Assembly: GCA_037576215.1 (NCBI GenBank)
Contig: JBANDB010000002.1
Coordinates: 7,006,001 to 7,070,000 of the forward strand
Length of the DNA stretch: 64,000 bases
Direction of reading: 5' to 3'
DNA from: Armillaria gallica
Lineage: Eukaryota; Basidiomycota; Agaricomycetes; Agaricales; Physalacriaceae
The position numbers were made by a program, and so were the translations under genes. Position 1 is the stretch's first letter. Each line of letters starts with the position of its first letter. The notes under the pieces were generated by a model, which was not told the origin of the DNA, ran no database searches, and was given only the letters and a program-made list of their open reading frames with translations. Positions 22,906 through 33,181 of the stretch are shown here, piece by piece.

Positions 22906-24742
22906 ACTGCAGGCTCACAAGCCGTTGAATGCGGCGCTAGCACTCACCTTGACGTGTTGAAATGTTGAAGATGCGAGAGGACGCCAGAGGAAGTTTGAAC
23001 GAGAAGAGTGGATCACCGGACCGTGGCGTCGTCGCGTCGAATGAGCCCGGCACATAAATTCCCACGGTCCTCTCTGTTTACCGCCGTCATCAAGTGTCCA
23101 CTTTTCCTGGACGGCAATACCTCCCTTTTCCCTCTAAGCTCTGTGACGGGGGATACTCGTAATTCTCAACAACGGGCCATGACCAACGGCTGGCAGCCCA
23201 CGGTCAACCATCAACAACTCTAGTTGCCTTCAGGGATCAGAATTACTACGCCTAGAGGAATTCATCACTCAGGAAATCGCGCGTTTTTTTTTTGCAGAAG
23301 GGCATGTACTGTGGCGATAGGCTAGGTCTGTCGCGCGCGCTGTGTGTGCTAGTTGAACTCCTTAGGCGACTGAGCGACTGAAGAGCGGTGGCTGGACTGC
23401 GTTCAGTGAGGTGTGGGATTTCTAACATGTTACCGCGTTCGTTATCACACATGGCATCTCTACTTTTCTCTGACTATTCCTCGTAGTATGCAAATGCAAT
23501 AGCCTGCGACAGCGGACCTTCGATTCATCGCCCGACGCTAGCAAAATTTCACGACTGCTGTAATCTCCTCTGCATGCGCGTATATCAGCGATAGACGTCG
23601 ACAACCTCGCGGCTGTTTCCCTCACCTCGTCGCGCACCTTGATGCTCGCTCAATAGCCCATTCAATGCGACCAACAACGTTCTTTGCCAATCCGACTCAG
23701 AATTTGCTGTTTTCAGTTCAAAATGCCACTCGCGGAGACCGTTCTTGAAGCTGCCGTTTCTTTCCGTTTCGCAAGCCCACTGTGTTCGATATGTCCTCCC
23801 GGTCTTCCAAAAATGTCGAAGCATCCTGTGCAGAAAGTCAGACACGAGTCGCAGAGGATTCGATCACGACAGGAAGCACTATGGCTGCATCTACTGGGGG
23901 GACTGGCCAGCATCCATCGAGGATTTCCGGGCCTGGGTTTTGAACAAGCAGCACGTTCATGGCATCAGTTTCTTCGTGTTATTAAGCTCCGAGAACGCGG
24001 CTACCCTCAAGAAGCGTAGATGGTTGGCGGAACATACCTTTTACTGTTGCCGTCACAAGCCATGCACGCCCCGATATGTTGATCCTCCCAAACACTTCAG
24101 AGGCAATTGATTCTGCTCTATCGCAGTCAAAACCTACCTGATCATTCGAGGAAATTATCATGATGATCATTTCGTACCTTCTTGGCAAAGCGAAACCTAC
24201 ACTCTCTGGGAAGATGCTCTTTTTTGTCCGCGAGAAGATCGGTCCCAGTGCGATCAAGTCAGATGCGGTATGTTCTCTTCATATTGCTGTGCAATCGATT
24301 CTGACCGCATTCTTTTTCCTTAGTCTATTCAAACTAGTGATGTCAACAGAGAGCCCGCGAAATACTGCGATCTCAAGGTGGATGCTTAGCATCCAGAGAG
24401 TGCCTTGTATCTCGATAACCCAGATCCTTTTGCCTCCTGTCGGATGATCGGTGTAACCTCGAGGCACACTTACGTGCAATCGACGCAAGAGTACGTCATT
24501 TTATCCAATTTTGCGTTACCAAGGTCGGTTTCTGACCTGATTTACAGAGTTCAGATTGTCGTGTCTGAGGTCTCATCGTCGATGGTCATGACAATGTCTA
24601 CTTTTTTTCTTGAACTGGTCTCTAAGGGATTTGATTTTGAGTAGCTTTCTACTTATGACGTTCGTTTTCAATTTCATTACATTTTTTAAATTAAACTTTC
24701 ATAAAATTGGGCGCAAGACCGCATAACAACACCAACACCAAC
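22906..24742. other. No supported gene; weak coding-like pieces
   Basis: Many overlapping short frames; none matches a family I know. The most coding-like part is 24150-24400, where a possible exon ending KIGPSAIKSDA could join SIQTSDVNREPAKYCDLKVD across a donor at about 24268. Upstream and downstream partners were not found, so I leave it unannotated. Confidence 0.3.
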
Positions 24743-24976
24743 ATGAGCTCGAAAACACTAGACGCTGGAAGTACTGGTGAGTTTATTGTCCTTATTTGGT
24801 TTCATACCACAGGAGTGTCGAATCCTTCAGATGCAATGGTTATATCTCTCATAGTGACTTGCCCGTACCACATCCAAAAGAAATTCGCAAATGACCATAT
24901 CGAGAACGCCGTCAAGTCTCCACGGAGTTCGCCAGAAGTATCAGTTCAAGTAAAACGGAGAAGCGAGGTCCGCTAG
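24743..24976 (+). CDS. Small hypothetical protein
   Basis: A 78-codon frame from ATG 24743 (MSSKTLDAGSTGEFIV), preceded by an A-rich leader with repeated 'aacacc'. It ends in a basic tail SVQVKRRSEVR. A 36-base stretch (24777-24812) has intron-like ends but is shorter than usual introns and does not break the frame. No family recognised. It may be chance. Confidence 0.25.
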   Translation: MSSKTLDAGSTGEFIVLIWFHTTGVSNPSDAMVISLIVTCPYHIQKKFANDHIENAVKSPRSSPEVSVQVKRRSEVR

Positions 24977-25215
24977 TTACGCTCAACCACACGAACCCAG
25001 CTCCTTGAACACCGTTATAGAAGCGCTTTACGGGTATAATCCAGGAGTACTGACACGCTTCTAAGGGCTTGTGTGTATCTTGACCACCATCATTCAGCAA
25101 ACTAATCCATGTTGAAGACTCTCAGAGAATTACTTAGTTCTGATTTATCAATTCGACACGCCGCCTCTCTTTGTGCCCAAGTCCGATACTAGGCATCATA
25201 CTTTTCATTTTCACA

Positions 25216-27021
25216 TCAAACAAAGTAGTTGGTTGATCTGTTTTGAACCACTCCCAGCTCTTTCAACCGTCGTGTTTCCTTCCGGTCGGTTATTCTAAAT
25301 ACCGACACTTTCTCAATCCTCTGATATGGCCGCCTCCGTCCAACTACCCAGTATTCCATTTCCGTCAGTCCACCGCTTATCAGAGTATACAAGTCTTCAG
25401 GTATTGGGTACCGGTGGGTGGCGACGATTTTGAACACATGGGTCTTACCGGTATCATCTTCGACAAGCATCTCTCCCCGTCGCCTAAACCCTTCCGGGTC
25501 TCCTGCAGTCAGTCCTCGCACATAGCCCTTTTCAATGCAATATCCATTGTGGCAGTCAGCGTCTGCATCTTCAAGTCGCATAACTTCCTCGTACAGATAG
25601 ACGCCGGCTGCTGACGGAAGCTCCACGGTCAGGACCTGGTCCCACGATGGTCTCCATGTTCTATTCCCGTTCCCAGGTGCAGGATACAGGAAGAGCATAT
25701 CCCCCCGATACCGTTCCCTCATCGCATTCACCAGTTCCGTCCACGCATCCTCGACAGACTGCGTCTCATAATACGCTGGTATCGTCTTCGACCGTAGAAG
25801 GAATGCCATCCCAGCAATCTTATCCACAGCACCCTCGGATGCCCGGTTTCGCATGTGTGCCAATGTGTTGAACACGTTGTGGACTTCCTGCACGATATTC
25901 TTCAAGGATCCCAATTGCTTGTGAAATCTGAATATCACCTCGTCGTCAAAGTTCCCCTCATCGTCAATTGGCACGGCTTTCAGCGGGCCGTCGTCCGTGT
26001 CCCCGCCAATAATGCTATTCTCACTGATCTCCTGTAACGTCCACGCACGATTAAACCAACAACGACGGCTATCCAAGTCGCTCATCTTCAAACTCAGAGC
26101 CCTTCCCAGACCGCTGTAGTAATATACCACCATCTGGTTCTGATGATACACGTGTCCGATAGTGGGCACGTCGAGCTTCCATTCCTCTATACGCAGATCC
26201 TCCCTCGGCCCAAGCCTGCCTCGCTGTCTCAAACAGAGAACGTCCAACCACATATACTCTGCTCCCAGATTCAGCATCTCGATCCGAATGAGCTCTAGGC
26301 TGACGTCTTTCGGAATGGGCACCGGCCATTCGTATCCATTGATGGGTGTCTCTACATCAACCCGATCCTTGGTGTCCATCCAAGCATGCGATATCGCCCA
26401 TGGCTCCCTGAGGATGATCCACTGCGGCACAACTCGATTACTATACAGATCCCAGACACGTCGAGGGGGCATGAGCGGGGTGAGAATCTGGTTATTTACG
26501 AGCGCCTTTTGTCGCATCTCCCGATCCTGAGCTTCCCGGGTGCGCAGTTCGTCTTGGACGGTCGTCAGATCAGTGAACCATCTTGGGCGGAGCCGGGCGT
26601 ATGCAGTACCGAAGTCATAGTTGTTCGAGATACAGGATTCGAGAAGGGAAGATAATGAAGGGGTAGTTAATGTGTATGAGGTTCCGAGAGTGGCGTTGAG
26701 GCGAGCTAAGAGCTCAGTAATGCCTAGGCTGGCGCAGGGAATAGAGGCAACAGAGGTCGGTATAACGGGTTTTCGATCGGTGAACGCTCTCTGTTTCGGT
26801 ATTATAATCAATGATTCCGCTTGTCCGGTCTCAGAGAGAGCGGAGATGGTAACCGGGGCCAGAGTACGACTTTTGCGAACTGCGATTGCTTCCTTCAAAG
26901 CTTTTCTCCTCATTCTATCACTCTCTTCCCTCTTGCCCTGTTGATCTTGAATAGATCCTATGAGTCTAAAACCTCTATCCGATGGCATGCTGATATCTTG
27001 AGATGTGTCGTTAACGATCAT
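25216..27021 (-). CDS. HET-domain protein
   Basis: A single-exon frame of 601 residues. The HET domain runs from about residue 190: RRVWDLYSNRVVPQWIILRE, AISHAWMDTKDRVDVETP, LELIRIEMLNLGAEYMWLDV, LCLRQRG, then a WKLDVPTIGHVY and YYSGLGRAL stretch and RRCWFNRAWTLQEISEN. These are the usual 'S-HAW', 'WxDxxCI/LxQ' and 'R.W..QE' blocks of heterokaryon-incompatibility proteins, which in ascomycetes trigger cell death on non-self recognition; in basidiomycetes the role is less known. The N-terminal about 190 residues contain a charged helix (MRRKALKEAIAVRKSR). No partner recognition domain (ankyrin, WD, NACHT) is visible. Start ATG 27019-27021 chosen as the first Met; a TATA box lies about 115 bases upstream. 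Confidence 0.9.
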   Translation of the reverse strand: MIVNDTSQDISMPSDRGFRLIGSIQDQQGKREESDRMRRKALKEAIAVRKSRTLAPVTISALSETGQAESLIIIPKQRAFTDRKPVIPTSVASIPCASLGITELLARLNATLGTSYTLTTPSLSSLLESCISNNYDFGTAYARLRPRWFTDLTTVQDELRTREAQDREMRQKALVNNQILTPLMPPRRVWDLYSNRVVPQWIILREPWAISHAWMDTKDRVDVETPINGYEWPVPIPKDVSLELIRIEMLNLGAEYMWLDVLCLRQRGRLGPREDLRIEEWKLDVPTIGHVYHQNQMVVYYYSGLGRALSLKMSDLDSRRCWFNRAWTLQEISENSIIGGDTDDGPLKAVPIDDEGNFDDEVIFRFHKQLGSLKNIVQEVHNVFNTLAHMRNRASEGAVDKIAGMAFLLRSKTIPAYYETQSVEDAWTELVNAMRERYRGDMLFLYPAPGNGNRTWRPSWDQVLTVELPSAAGVYLYEEVMRLEDADADCHNGYCIEKGYVRGLTAGDPEGFRRRGEMLVEDDTGKTHVFKIVATHRYPIPEDLYTLISGGLTEMEYWVVGRRRPYQRIEKVSVFRITDRKETRRLKELGVVQNRSTNYFV

Positions 27022-27133
27022 ACTGCAGCTGGTCCTGATCCTAGTTGGAAGATGGGCGAGAAACGATTGTAGAGAAATGGTACATACAAGTAAATCGAGG
27101 TTTAGCTAAAGCTCTGGAGAGTAAAGGCGTCTC

Positions 27134-27140
27134 TATATAG
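27134..27140 (-). promoter_or_regulatory. TATA box of HET gene
   Basis: CTATATA on the minus strand, about 115 bases before the start codon. The rest of 27022-27400 holds the leader of the HET gene and the 3' end of the next gene; nothing else was recognised there. Confidence 0.45.
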
Positions 27141-27400
27141 TCAACCTTGATCTTGATGGGATAACGGACCTTCGGAGAGCGGCCCGCACTGAAGGTACTT
27201 GCCAATCCCTGTTTCAAACCATAATCATTCTTCCTATACTACACCAAAATTCACTTTGCTCTTGCGTGTCAACCGAAGTGAACCACCGTAAGGAGACAGG
27301 AGCCAATAACATCACCCCAGAAATATAGAGCATGGAAGGATTAAACAAGGCTGCCAGTTCGAATCCAAGAGCCTGCACTAGTACATTTTCCTCCTATCGC

Positions 27401-28183
27401 TTAAGAACTCCACCAACTGCCAATCTCCCAGTAGCTCCGATGCCTGTTAATATGACGTTCAGAAACACATAGTTGAATAGTGCCGGAAACAACATACCGT
27501 GGGAGGAAGCGCACCAGCCTGCGATCCCAGGACATGTTACGTAGCTGCTCCATCACCAACACACCGGTGCCATACAAGCACCAAATCAAGTCCGGGCGAC
27601 CTCGATGACTGGCTACCCAATCCGGATCCAGAAAACGGGCCTTCATGACGCATGTATATCGTTCGAAATGCTCGAGACAGTCCACAATTGTCCTACCTGA
27701 ACTACAGATTGAGGACATAATGTCTAAAATGTCGTCCAGAAGGTCAATCCGCCCGGACCAAAAGCCCGGGATCTGCTTTAGGAAGCGAAGAAGGCGTTCC
27801 AGACCATGTGGACCACGCAATTCGGATACGAGATGTGGTTCGATATCTACTAGATTTGCTTCAATGGCTGGGAGCAGTTGGTATCTTGCCTGTCGGGAAA
27901 CCTCGAGCAACTCGCAAAAATATTTGCTTTCAAGTCCACCTCGGTCTTCTGCTATGCAGCATCGTCCCCTTATGAACAGAGTGTGAAAGAGTAGCATCAC
28001 GCGTCGTACAGAATCATCGAACCTAGCAGCGAGGTAGCATATAGGGGTGAGTATGGGTACGGCTGTCGATGGCCCGACGTCCACGACACGCTGAATCAGG
28101 TATCTCACAGCAAGAGTAAACATCCTCTGGGATCTCGAGAGGGACGGGATGACATGACTGACGGAGGGTGAACTTTCCGACAT
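27401..28183 (-). CDS. Hypothetical alpha-helical protein
   Basis: A 260-residue open frame beginning MSESSPSVSHVIPSLSRSQR. It is Leu/Arg-rich with helix-like blocks (RMFTLAVRYLIQRVVDVG, LERLLRFLKQIPGFWSG, IDLLDDILDIMSSICSS). Near the end a 54-base stretch has intron-like ends (gtatgt...aacag) and, being a multiple of three, can be kept or removed without changing the frame. No family recognised. It lies between the HET gene and a kinase-fold gene, all on the minus strand, with ordinary intergenic gaps. Confidence 0.55.
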   Translation of the reverse strand: MSESSPSVSHVIPSLSRSQRMFTLAVRYLIQRVVDVGPSTAVPILTPICYLAARFDDSVRRVMLLFHTLFIRGRCCIAEDRGGLESKYFCELLEVSRQARYQLLPAIEANLVDIEPHLVSELRGPHGLERLLRFLKQIPGFWSGRIDLLDDILDIMSSICSSGRTIVDCLEHFERYTCVMKARFLDPDWVASHRGRPDLIWCLYGTGVLVMEQLRNMSWDRRLVRFLPRYVVSGTIQLCVSERHINRHRSYWEIGSWWSS

Positions 28184-28482
28184 CTGGACAATGTGGAAGA
28201 CTTGATCCCTTATATTTCTTCTATTTTTGTATTTTTATATCATACCAGAAAACTTCCCACGATCCAAAGGTTCCATCCAAGTTCCATCCCCTCGTCCAAA
28301 GGCAATAAAAAAGGATCTGAGTCTTGTCGCAGACGAGTAAAGACGGTGAACAGACTTACTCACTAAGCTTGGACAAGTTACAATTGCTGTGCACTGGTCG
28401 CTCAAAGATATCTGTTATCTATCGTCATCTACTTTACAACAGAAACTATAACTATTAATGCATTTCTCCACCTAACACTTTA

Positions 28483-29508
28483 TCAAGGATGCACCTGTCG
28501 TCCAACAGTATCTTGCAGAGCCTCAAGCTGAGAAAGAAATTCATCAGCAACGTCCAGACGCGCGCTGTAGGCTGCACGATAGCCGCTCCTGAAACCCTCG
28601 TACACTTGTTCCCCTCGCCGTGCTACAGGAAAATATGGATCATTCGCAATGTGCGCGTCGACAAGCTCGTCAACGGTATTCCATTTCCGCATCTTGCAGC
28701 TAGGTATTAGTGCGAGCCAGTGGGCCAAAAATCGACGTACAAACCTGATTGAAGTCAATGACATAGAACGTAAACCCAGAGAACCCATTCCCGCCGAGTA
28801 CAAACTCAATATCACGCCCATCGTAGCCTCCACAGATGTGAATGCGCCCAAGCATGTGTCCCATGGCTTCGGCAACAATTTCGGCGCCTGGAAGCTCATC
28901 AGCAATGCCTTCTTTGGAACTGGCAAGCTGGCGATAGCGTGTCACGTCAAGAAAGAAGTGGGATGTGTTGATGAACCGAGATGGTCTGCTTTCCGTATAA
29001 TCCTTTCCGAAATAGAGTCGAAACAAGAATGGGCCCTTGGCAGGTGCGCCAGCGGGGTAGAATTGTGAACGAATACGAGCAGCCACTTCCGTAGATAGAG
29101 CCTGGACGCGATCCATCGCATACACAGGCCGCTTGAATGCAGCGAACGAGGCAGATGCCACAAGGGGACGGAGACCACCTGTTCGAGGAGAGTGGTATGC
29201 CAGGGCACGAAATTCTTGAGCATCTTTGTACGCAAGTGGGCGAGGGAGAGAAAAAACATGTCAGGACCGCAAGTTTTGTAGATTTGTTCAAGGGCCTCAA
29301 ACTCGGCCTGGAGTTGGGCTGCATTCGAATCCAACTGGACCTCTTTAAAGGCAACAAGAGAAGCCAGGACAACGTACACGGACCCAAAGCTACCACTTCC
29401 TATTAGCAGCGGTGACGAATCCATCGCGGTAACGGACGACAAGGGTTGACAAAGGGGTTCACTGAGTATTTCTGACAAGCCCTCGGCAGCGGGCGGAGTC
29501 TCCGGCAT
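28483..29508 (-). CDS. DUF3669-like kinase-fold protein, frameshifted
   Basis: Start MPETPPAAEGLSEI (ATG 29508). A glycine-rich loop and following Lys are visible (GSGSFGSVY, ASLVAFKEVQ), then an AEFEALEQIY helix. Later FKRPVYAMDRVQALS, FFLDVTRYRQLA, GHMLGRIHICGGYDGRDIEF and FTFYVIDFNQ (DFN in place of DFG), then after a clean intron (gtttgt...tgcaag) MRKWNTVDELVDAHI, ANDPYFPVARRG and a helical C terminus ending GRQVHP. This order is that of fungal DUF3669 proteins. Between CGPDMFF and the next block one T appears missing from a run of six at 29251-29256; adding one would restore SLPRPLAYKDAQEF in frame. So it is either a recent pseudogene or a base-calling error. Function unknown. Confidence 0.6.
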
Positions 29509-29633
29509 TTTGCGGCTTCGATGCCGCGTTGACTCGGAAATCAACCTTTCGCTCGTCGTGGACGATGGCAATGTTAATAGTCAAAACTCCAATTACTTAC
29601 ATGAAACACCGCTAGAAATTTCCCCATGAACGA

Positions 29634-32600
29634 TCATTCCGTTTTCTCGTAGTGCTCAGCCGACTCTTCGTCCCCTTTCCCCAAAGCCTCTCTTCCAGTA
29701 AGCTCACCCGGAACAAAGTTGCCTTTGACGCCAACATCATCAGCATCTCATGGTTTCGAACAGTGCAATGGGCTTACCCGCACGAAGGACATTCTCTGCT
29801 GCGTGTCGGTCACTGACTTTGGTGTACCCGCTCCCCGGTACAAAGATGGGAGAGTCCTCGAAGAGAGCATCCATTTCTTCTAGTCGGCGCCCGCTTGTTT
29901 CCTATGCATAACCGTTAGTAAGTGGACTTGAACATGGTAGACGAGGTAGTGACGTACAGGGTAGAATGCCCAGATACACAAGGCACTGACCTTGTCAGTA
30001 AGGATCAGTGGATGGTATGCCGAGGCACGTACTTGGTATGGCTGCAGATGGCAAACACCAGGTCTAATATTGCGGTGAGGATACCTGCCGAGAGTTATGC
30101 AGGTGGCAAACGTACAGTATCTAATAGAAACATCATTAAAATGCGCCTTGCGAATAAGAGTAGGAGGCTTACTTCCAGCCGATTGCACTGAATGCTTTAG
30201 GTGTAACTTCGGCAATGAAGCTAAAAAATATAACTAAGCAAACGAAATCTGACAGAACAGTTCACACTCACAAGTTTGAAAGCCACGAAGAAGAGCTCGT
30301 CAGCGCGGTTGCCTTTGCACGTGTTCGTGTCGAACTGAATGATATAGTTGAGTATGATACCACATTCTAAGAAGGAGACGTACTAAATTTCGACCGGGTA
30401 CGCCCATGATAGCGGTCCGATACAGGAACTAAAGAAGAAATTAAAGATCCAGGTCCTGGAAAATACTGTTAGGACCGTTTTGCTGAAGCGTGAGTGGAAG
30501 ATCGTACGTTACTGTGGAAAGAGTCGCGCGTGAGATGGAACGAGATCATACCAGAAGACACGTACTAATAAAAATCTAGACGACGCAGGGTCAGATGTGT
30601 CGAATATGGAAAATACAAGAACTCACGTAATGGGCCTAGAAAAAACAGGTTTATATACACCTCAATATCTGCAGGTTTGACAGAGAAGGAATACACGTAC
30701 CGCGTCACTAACGAGTAGTCAGGTATCCAGACTCACAATAGGATACGGAAGAACTCACTTAGGAACAGACCCAGGATATCGAGCCATCAGAACACAGCCA
30801 ACGACGAAAGCCAGTCCCGAAGCAATGTTCCCAACGATAAGCGGTCTTCGTCGCCCAAAGTGATCCACCCAGAGCACACAGCAAGCTTCTCCGATAAGGG
30901 CTATAACACTGTTGATGGACTGAAAGAGGAGAATACGCGTCGAAGAAAATCCCATCTAGTAAGGAAGGATCAGGCTGAGAGATAACCGAGAGGTAAATTG
31001 TGGTCCTACCGTCGTGAAAATCTAGAAACACGATGAATGACTGGAAGTTGTATGACTGGTAAAATACATATGCCTCACAGTCGTCGAGTAGTACTGAATT
31101 ACACTAACGCCCGTCATCTGAACAGAGAACTGCAGAATGTACCCCAGGCTTAACCGCCGGAAATTGCTAGGAACGGTGAATAGCTCGGACCACCTGTCCC
31201 AAATCAGCCAATAACTTGACGCATACGGGGAAGACGCTCATACGTAGACTCGCCGATGTCTTGCGCCTTATGTATATCAGCTCTGATGTCCTCCATCTGC
31301 GCGGTAACGAACGGGTCGTTCACATCTCCATGGGCGTGCAGGCGTGCCAAACAGAGCTTGGCTGCAAATCATGAGCGATGAAAGCATAAATGTATCAGTT
31401 CTTTCTACCTTCTTCCATGCGACCCTTCTCGGCAAGCCACCGAGGACTGGATACACGTTCTTGTATGTGAACGACAAGATGACGACGACTGCCACTCACG
31501 ATTCGGGGAAGAGCATTATAAACGCAACCAAAGGAATAGCTGGGATGATCTACATTGTATACCGAATGAGTTGAGGGAGTACAAGAAAAGGAAGGCTGTC
31601 TCACTTGAATTCCCAAAGGGATCCTCCATTCTGATTGTTTACCGGGAAGTCCTTGGGCGGTCCCATAGGTCTACGATCGTTAACGAGGGCAGGTATTTAG
31701 AGAAGAAATCTTACCACCCAAGAAGCAACGAACGCTAGACGGGGGTTGTAACTTTGTGATCAGGGTGAAGGACAAGTGCCATACCTCCAATTCCCAACAT
31801 GAACTGGGAAAGAGACAAAGTGAGTCTGCATGCTTCTGTACCCATAAATCCTGCTCACCTGCTGTAGAGTCGTGAGCCGGCCTCGAATACTGGGATGAGC
31901 AATCTCAGCCTGCACAAAGCCAGTCAGCGTTTATCTAAACAAACAACCTAACCAGACTACCTGATATAGCGGCGCCAAGTCTGACATGATTCCAGAGCCA
32001 AAACCTAGTAAGGTTGAAATCTCCATCACGACGCAAAGAGATCATTAGGACGTACCAGCAAAGAACCGACCGGCCAGCATCATATCCATGTTCGGAGCTG
32101 AGGTTTGAAGGGCCCCGCCAAGACTAAAAGAGTTCGGCTTAGCGTCGTAGAAGCAACATCAAAAGAACAGAAGCTGACATATATATAAGGCCGCCGAGAA
32201 GAATGGTCTTGCGACGTCCGAGTATGTCTGCGGCATATGCGACGGGGAACATGCCGAAGAAGCTAATCACAGGTTTGAATGTCCAACGTCCGATATAGTG
32301 ACAAGAGCACGTACCACCCCAGCACTAGTGAAAAATGGTGAATGATAGGCGGACAGACCGACATGGTCAAAGGTTAGGTACGAACCGAATATACTCGTTA
32401 TGAGACCCTTCAAACCTTCATTCCCGAATCGCGAACCCATCGTATCCTTGACCGCATTAGAAAACACAATCGACGGAAGGACCGAACGCATACAGCAAAG
32501 TCCGTTGCCGCCAACACTCCCGCGATGACACCGAGGTCGTATCCAAAGATAATACTACCCAGACCTTGGACGAATGAGCACCTCGACCTTCACGTAGAAG

Positions 32601-32665
32601 AGAATAGACTCACTAGCGAACAGGCCGCAAAGCCAAGTATACCACTTTGGTGAGAGCGTGATCAT
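29634..32665 (-). CDS. MFS sugar transporter
   Basis: Twelve-helix hexose/pentose transporter of the plasma membrane. About twenty short introns. From the start: MITLSPKWYTWLCGLFAS, GLGSIIFGYDLGVIAGVLA, FFGMFPVAYAADILGRRKT (first GRR/K loop), AGRFFAG, GSGIMSDLAPLYQAEIA followed by HPSIRGRLTTLQQFMLGIG, SPRWLAEKGRMEE (the sugar-transporter PESPRWL-type motif), the second half loop VDHFGRRRPLIVGNIASG, CIGPLSWAYPVEI, STRTRAKATALTSSSSWLSN, FIAEVTPKAFSAIGWK, CIWAFYP, then ETSGRRLEEMDALFED (the PETSG-type end signature) and a short cytosolic tail ending HYEKTE. All family signatures of the STL1/LAC12-like group are present and the exons read were open. It lies upstream in the same direction as the GH51 gene, 516 bp away. 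Sugar specificity cannot be read from sequence. Confidence 0.9.
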
Positions 32666-33181
32666 GTTCGTCAAAAACGAGAGGAATATGATCTCAGCGA
32701 AAAACGTTCTATCAATGTTTTTGTAGACTTTCCGGGATGAGGCGGTCCGCTTAGTTGTTGAGGTGGATCATGAGAACATGAACGTCCCTGCGTGTGGGGT
32801 GATTGTGGGGATGTCAGTAACATTTTCCCGCGGTTTGTCCGACCACCGGTTGCTACAGTCGTTGGGATCCCGGCGTAGAACCACAAGGAGATATCAATCC
32901 CCTAGTAATGGTGGTGTTTAGGTCTCGTGCTTTGATGTGATAACTGATACTTTGAGCTCGAACGAAACAGAGACCGACTTGGCGTCCGCAGCTCTGCGTG
33001 CATGTGGACGTTAAGGGCTAGTTTGGCAACACCCAGGGTAGAAAGGTCTGGAAAACATGTCAACGACTTCATAGATCTTTCAGCCAAAAATGTGTTCTAA
33101 CGTCTCAGGTAACGTCAAAACAACGGAGAACAAACAGATACCAAGTTACGGGAAGAATTATACACCACCGGCACCATCATT
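32666..33181. other. Intergenic between GH51 3' end and transporter 5' end
   Basis: Holds the presumed promoter and leader of the transporter. Short frames only; no TATA box picked with confidence. Confidence 0.4.

Noticed and set aside
27360..27400. Alternative final exon for the gene at 27401-28183 ending in a basic tail
   Set aside because: Would need a splice phase that the visible donor and acceptor do not provide.
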